From: Candidatus Brocadiaceae bacterium
GTDB lineage: Bacteria; Planctomycetota; Brocadiia; SM23-32
Assembly (NCBI GenBank): GCA_003551785.1
Contig: PUNP01000059.1
Coordinates: 1-8,869 of the forward strand
Length of the DNA: 8,869 bases
Direction: 5' to 3'
In this document: positions 5,579-8,869 of the stretch, in pieces
How positions within the stretch are numbered: the first letter of the stretch is position 1
Layout: every line of letters starts with the position of its first letter
Notes under the pieces: model-generated
Told to the model about the DNA's origin: nothing
Databases searched by the model: none
The model's input: only the letters and a program-made list of their open reading frames with translations
Position numbers and translations under genes: made by a program

Positions 5579-7366
5579 TTATTTTTCAGATTTGATGTAG
5601 TTAATTTGGTTGCGGCCCTTTGTTTTCGATTCATATAAGGCTTGATCGGCACGTGCAATAATTGCCTCCGCTGACTCAATATCTTCATCCCGGTTTGCAA
5701 TTTTTGCTTCCGTCACGCCGATACTCAGTGACATATTAACACTTTCACCCTCTTTTCCCTGGAAGCTGTGTTCGCCCACCCTGGCATGTATTTTATTGGC
5801 TGCGGTTACCGCGCCGTCCAATTTAGTTTCAGGCAGAACGATGATGAGTTCATCCCCGCCATATCGTGCCGGAATATCCGTATGCCGGATAGAGTTTTCA
5901 ATAATTTGGGTTATATCACGTAAGACCTTATCCCCCAGAATATGTCCATGTGTATCGTTAAATCCTTTGAAATAGTCCACATCTATGATGATGATTGACA
6001 GAGGCCGTTCGTACCTCTTGACTCTTTGCAGTTCTTCCTCTAATTTCCCGATTAAGTAGCGTCGATTGAATATTCCCAATAAACCATCTTTTTCAGCTTG
6101 TTGCTGCAGCTTGTCACGAAGCTGCATATTCTTTAATGTGAACGAAATAGAATTCACCAGAAGGTTCATGAAATGGCGGTCTAACTGGCCAAAGGCTTCC
6201 CCTGAATGCCGGAACATGATAAGTATGTAGGAGACTTCGGAGTCTAAAGTAATGGGAGAAGCAATGATTGATCTATAGTTTTTTTTCCAGTCATCATTGA
6301 CGTCTTTGTAGCGCCTGATGTTGTTAAGTCTTAAAAGCTGATTGGCCTCGGCAACTTTAGTAAGTAAAGCATCGTTTTCAGTGAATTTATCGTTACCTGA
6401 GTCGCTGCCTTCAGGATAGGCAGTTAAAAGTTTAAATGCTTTTGAACCATCAATGCTGTTTTCTCTCACTTCAAATATTGCAGTACGATGATTGGGGATC
6501 AAATTATGGGTTGAAATGTCTTTATTGGAAAGAATATTCTTGAAGAATTCTTCTGGAGGTAGCACACTCTCTTCATTTTGAAAAATAACCTTGCTCATAT
6601 GTTGAAAAAGCTGGTATAACACAGCCATCTTCCTGCTCTGGCGTCCGATCCTTATGTGCTGTTCTACGAAACGAACACTCCCTATGCACATTATTGCCAA
6701 AATTACGGGAACAAAAGGGTTCTCAACTATGTCATAAGAGTATGCGATGATAACGGCAAGGGGAAACAAAAACAGGATTTGGTATATTTTCAGCTTGTCA
6801 TGTCGGAAGTTCAGGATATCTTTTACTGATGGATACTTGCCAAATTCATGTGGATTGAGTAAGGCTATATAGGCGTTTGTGAATGCAATATTTAAAAACA
6901 GGTAGATGAAAGTGACCATACCGCCGATTAGCAGGAACCTGTAGAGCTTGTCGTCAAATAACTCCGGCATATAATAAAAAAACAGTTCCATTGAAATGCC
7001 GGCAAGGCTGTAAATCACTAAATATTGTAAGGCCTGGAACAGAGATAGTTTCCAGCCGTGGGTTTGCATGAAGCCGCCTGTGAAAAGTATACTGATGATA
7101 GCCATTACAGTGACTAAATGTGGCTCGAACAACAGCAGAGCGGCGAGTATTATAGCAAAACTGGCGGATGCCGAATTGCCGTAGGGGAGGACAACAAAGT
7201 TTTTTTCAGCTACGATGTTGAGCACGAAAAATAAAAGCAGGGGTAACCATTCAATTTCATACAGATAGTTGGGGAATTCCGGGGAAAAAAAACAGGACAT
7301 GGCAAATACTAAACCACCAAAGACAGCCAGGAGAAATAAGTAAAAGTTGATTTTTGTCGAATTCAT
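5579..7366 (-). CDS. Membrane-bound diguanylate cyclase with GAF-like sensor and GGDEF-type domain
   Basis: Diguanylate cyclases make cyclic di-GMP from two GTP. This 595-residue protein has about seven or eight hydrophobic helices over residues 8-230, forming a membrane sensor module. A linker and a GAF-like region follow at about 245-410, then a short coiled coil with QLRDKLQQQAEKD (415-427) and a GGDEF domain at about 428-590. In that domain the substrate-site DVDYFKGFNDTHGHILGD (462-479) is intact and the active-site loop reads YGGDEL (502-507). The product-inhibition site RHTD (494-497) lies exactly five residues upstream of the loop, so feedback inhibition is likely. The last position of the signature is Leu instead of Phe; the catalytic Gly-Gly-Asp-Glu is kept, so activity is still expected. 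No EAL or HD-GYP domain is present. The signal sensed is unknown. Its 5' end faces the ankyrin gene across 153 bases. The GAF call is weaker than the GGDEF call. Confidence 0.92.
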   Translation of the reverse strand: MNSTKINFYLFLLAVFGGLVFAMSCFFSPEFPNYLYEIEWLPLLLFFVLNIVAEKNFVVLPYGNSASASFAIILAALLLFEPHLVTVMAIISILFTGGFMQTHGWKLSLFQALQYLVIYSLAGISMELFFYYMPELFDDKLYRFLLIGGMVTFIYLFLNIAFTNAYIALLNPHEFGKYPSVKDILNFRHDKLKIYQILFLFPLAVIIAYSYDIVENPFVPVILAIMCIGSVRFVEQHIRIGRQSRKMAVLYQLFQHMSKVIFQNEESVLPPEEFFKNILSNKDISTHNLIPNHRTAIFEVRENSIDGSKAFKLLTAYPEGSDSGNDKFTENDALLTKVAEANQLLRLNNIRRYKDVNDDWKKNYRSIIASPITLDSEVSYILIMFRHSGEAFGQLDRHFMNLLVNSISFTLKNMQLRDKLQQQAEKDGLLGIFNRRYLIGKLEEELQRVKRYERPLSIIIIDVDYFKGFNDTHGHILGDKVLRDITQIIENSIRHTDIPARYGGDELIIVLPETKLDGAVTAANKIHARVGEHSFQGKEGESVNMSLSIGVTEAKIANRDEDIESAEAIIARADQALYESKTKGRNQINYIKSEK

Positions 7367-7431
7367 TTTATTGCATTATTCCCTGCTATATTTTACAATA
7401 TTTTCTTTGGCCGGAATTATTTGTTGATAAA

Positions 7432-7437
7432 TATAAT
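7432..7437 (+). promoter_or_regulatory. Possible -10 box upstream of the ankyrin-thrC pair
   Basis: A perfect TATAAT lies 82 bases before the ankyrin-gene ATG. The nearest -35-like sequence, TTGGCC (7407-7412), is poor and 19 bases away. The whole intergenic stretch 7367-7519 is AT-rich, so a chance match is quite possible. No RNA gene or other structure is evident in this stretch. Confidence 0.25.
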
Positions 7438-7519
7438 AGAGAAGAAATTGATTTCAGTCAAATTTCCTGTACCTTATTTCAATCCCAATGTTACTTTTAT
7501 AAAGTGGAAAATCATTTAA

Positions 7520-8380
7520 ATGGGGCAAACTATTTTGAAAAAGCGAGATATTGATTCAGCTTTTGATGACGATGCTGATCAGGCAAGCTGGTTTTCCGGA
7601 GCCAAACCGATTTTGAGAAAATGGGGTGATTTTGGGATTGAATCGGAGCTAATCTCTTTGGGGAGAGAAGCACGTGGAAGAATAAATAAACAAAATATGG
7701 TGGATGTTCAGTCAGTAGTGGTTCTGACTATCATGGTTGGATTACTTTTTTTTCAATTAGTGCATGAATGGGGGGATATTTATAGGGCAATCGAGGATGG
7801 AGATGCAGCGAAAGCGATAAGGATTTTAAATGTTAATCCAGATTATATCAATAAAAAAGATCAGGAGTTCGGGAGAACTCCGCTGCACCTGGCGGTAGAA
7901 TTCGGGGAGATAGATATGATTCGGGCCTTGCTGACCGAGGATTCGTTAAGACAAAAGTCCGATGTTAATGTCTCCGATAAACAAGGCTTGACCCCATTAC
8001 ATATAGCCCTGCATTGCAAGGATAAGGATGCATTGGAGATTTTGGCAAAGCATGGGGCTGATTTTACTATCACTGATAATTATGGACGAACTCCGCTCTT
8101 TATGGCAGTAGAGCTGGAGCATTTGGAATTGATTCTCTTTTTACTCGAATTGGATGATGAACCGAGTCGGACTGCTGGTATCAGATCTGAAATGCAAGGC
8201 TATAATGGAGCCTCTCCTTTGCATTTAGCTGCGTTAAAAGGAAATTTGGATATAGTCAAAGTTTTAGTAGACCATGGAGCCGATCCCGCTCAAAAAAATA
8301 GCCTGGGAGGGACGCCATACAATATTGCTTACGAAAATTTGCAGGACGATGTCGCTGAATATCTTAAGGGTCACAATTAA
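7520..8380 (+). CDS. Membrane-anchored ankyrin-repeat protein
   Basis: The 286-residue protein begins with about 60 polar residues, has a basic patch (REARGRINK, 49-57), then one transmembrane helix at about 65-82. About six ankyrin repeats follow: a partial first one (86-116), then repeats starting at GRTPLHLA (118), GLTPLHIA (156), GRTPLFMA (189), GASPLHLA (230) and a degenerate capping GGTPYNIA (263). An insertion of about 10 residues (213-224) lies between the fourth and fifth repeats. Ankyrin repeats bind proteins; the partner is unknown. The basic patch before the helix predicts the N-terminus inside and the repeats in the periplasm. A TAA immediately precedes the ATG in frame, so translation cannot start further upstream; the ribosome-binding site is weak (GTGGA about 11 bases away). 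A start at Met60 would give a short signal-anchor form and cannot be excluded. thrC begins 14 bases downstream, probably in the same transcript. Confidence 0.85.
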   Translation: MGQTILKKRDIDSAFDDDADQASWFSGAKPILRKWGDFGIESELISLGREARGRINKQNMVDVQSVVVLTIMVGLLFFQLVHEWGDIYRAIEDGDAAKAIRILNVNPDYINKKDQEFGRTPLHLAVEFGEIDMIRALLTEDSLRQKSDVNVSDKQGLTPLHIALHCKDKDALEILAKHGADFTITDNYGRTPLFMAVELEHLELILFLLELDDEPSRTAGIRSEMQGYNGASPLHLAALKGNLDIVKVLVDHGADPAQKNSLGGTPYNIAYENLQDDVAEYLKGHN

Positions 8381-8383
8381 TTC

Positions 8384-8387
8384 AGGA
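8384..8387 (+). promoter_or_regulatory. Shine-Dalgarno sequence of thrC
   Basis: AGGA lies seven bases before the ATG at 8395, in the 14-base gap after the ankyrin stop codon. It supports the chosen thrC start and is one of the clearer ribosome-binding sites in the window. Confidence 0.6.
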
Positions 8388-8394
8388 AACCTGG

Positions 8395-8869
8395 ATGGAA
8401 AGATATAATTACAATTCAAAGTATAGCTGTTTTGCAGGTTGCGGGGAAAGTTATCCCTTAGATGAGATTATTTACAGATGCCGAAAGTGTAGTAGTTTGC
8501 TCGAAGTGAAGCATGATTTCAATGAGCTCTCGAAAACTCCGTCCGAACAGTGGAAAGGGCTTTTTGACACCAGGTGGGCATCTATATCCGGCATTGGCTC
8601 CAGTGGAGTATGGGGGAAAAAAGAATGGGTTTGCCCCGAAGTCGATGCCGAGAACGTGGTCTCATTCGCCGAAGGCCACAGTCCGCTTCTCAGTATTCCC
8701 AGTCCCTTCAGTGAACACGACTTTAACTCATTGTTTGTAAAACTCTGTGGGAATTCTCATACCGGTTCTTTTAAAGATTTAGGGCTTACTGTTCTTGTGA
8801 GTATGGTTAAGCAAATGCGTTCCGACGGACGTGATATTCCGGCTGTTGCGTGTGCCTCTACCGGAGATA
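8395..8869 (+). CDS. thrC: Threonine synthase, N-terminal part (cut by the window edge)
   Basis: Threonine synthase converts O-phospho-L-homoserine to L-threonine with pyridoxal phosphate, the last step of threonine biosynthesis, in the cytoplasm. The frame is open from the ATG at 8395 to the end of the window (158 codons, no stop). It carries an N-terminal zinc-ribbon-like set of cysteines (C12, C16, C29, C32) ending in YRCRKCSSLLEVKHDF, as in the zinc-ribbon class of threonine synthases. The cofactor-lysine motif is TGSFKDLGL (123-131), with K127 the predicted Schiff-base lysine, and the phosphate-binding start is ACASTGD (152-158). The region around EGHSPLL (93-99) matches the family's E-G-x-T-P-L motif with Ser in place of Thr. 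The gene lies 14 bases after the ankyrin gene. Related fold-type II PLP enzymes are the only alternative, and the zinc ribbon with TGSFKD favours ThrC. Confidence 0.9.
   Translation, partial: MERYNYNSKYSCFAGCGESYPLDEIIYRCRKCSSLLEVKHDFNELSKTPSEQWKGLFDTRWASISGIGSSGVWGKKEWVCPEVDAENVVSFAEGHSPLLSIPSPFSEHDFNSLFVKLCGNSHTGSFKDLGLTVLVSMVKQMRSDGRDIPAVACASTGD

Noticed and set aside
5510..5580. Possible bidirectional terminator between holA and the diguanylate cyclase gene (CGGGGC/GCCCCG arms)
   Set aside because: The arms are only 6 bases and 38 bases apart, and no T-run follows on either strand.
7354..7554. Plus-strand open frame of 66 codons spanning the intergenic region before the ankyrin gene
   Set aside because: It overlaps both neighbouring genes, lacks a ribosome-binding site and has no protein-like pattern.
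8513..8740. Plus-strand open frame of 75 codons
   Set aside because: It is an out-of-frame shadow inside thrC, whose own frame carries clear zinc-ribbon and PLP-lysine motifs.

Overview
The window is a stretch of bacterial chromosome from a Gram-negative (diderm) organism. A heptosyltransferase of the WaaF type, a PilM-like actin-fold protein and a PilO/Amuc_1100-like protein all point to an outer membrane. The mix of a pilus-like operon related to the Amuc_1098-1101 cluster of Akkermansia, small inverted-repeat elements and moderate base composition would suit a PVC- or FCB-type lineage, or a related uncultured phylum. The sequence alone does not fix the phylum. I see no phage, plasmid, insertion-sequence or CRISPR content, and no RNA gene.

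Layout. Positions 1-153 are non-coding and hold a compact paired-hairpin repeat (REPIN-like, 5-85) and a short tandem repeat. Positions 4269 down to 154 (minus strand) form one tight four-gene block: a PilM protein with a fused PilN-like membrane and periplasmic part, a PilO/Amuc_1100-like inner-membrane protein, a 91-residue single-pass membrane protein of unknown function, and a WaaF-type heptosyltransferase. Gaps are 7, 25 and 1 bases. A good minus-strand promoter (TTGCAT-18-TATAAT) lies about 115 bases upstream of the first gene. The intergenic region 4270-4528 also serves the divergent plus-strand gene holA (4529-5545), the DNA polymerase III delta subunit. holA converges with a minus-strand membrane-bound diguanylate cyclase (5579-7366). 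A second divergent intergenic region (7367-7519) leads to a plus-strand membrane-anchored ankyrin-repeat protein (7520-8380). Fourteen bases later threonine synthase (thrC) begins and runs off the right edge.

How the genes relate. The minus-strand block looks like an envelope operon. PilM/N and PilO-like proteins normally form the inner-membrane alignment platform of type IV pilus-like machines. Here no secretin, pilin or ATPase gene follows; the small protein and an LPS-core glycosyltransferase come next. holA, the diguanylate cyclase and ankyrin-thrC are ordinary neighbours with no clear functional link to it.

Most interesting points: the reduced pilus-like operon with a PilM-PilN fusion and an unidentified small membrane protein; the REPIN-like element with a compensatory stem change; and an ankyrin protein whose repeats are predicted to face the periplasm. 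I found no clearly new defence or mobile system.
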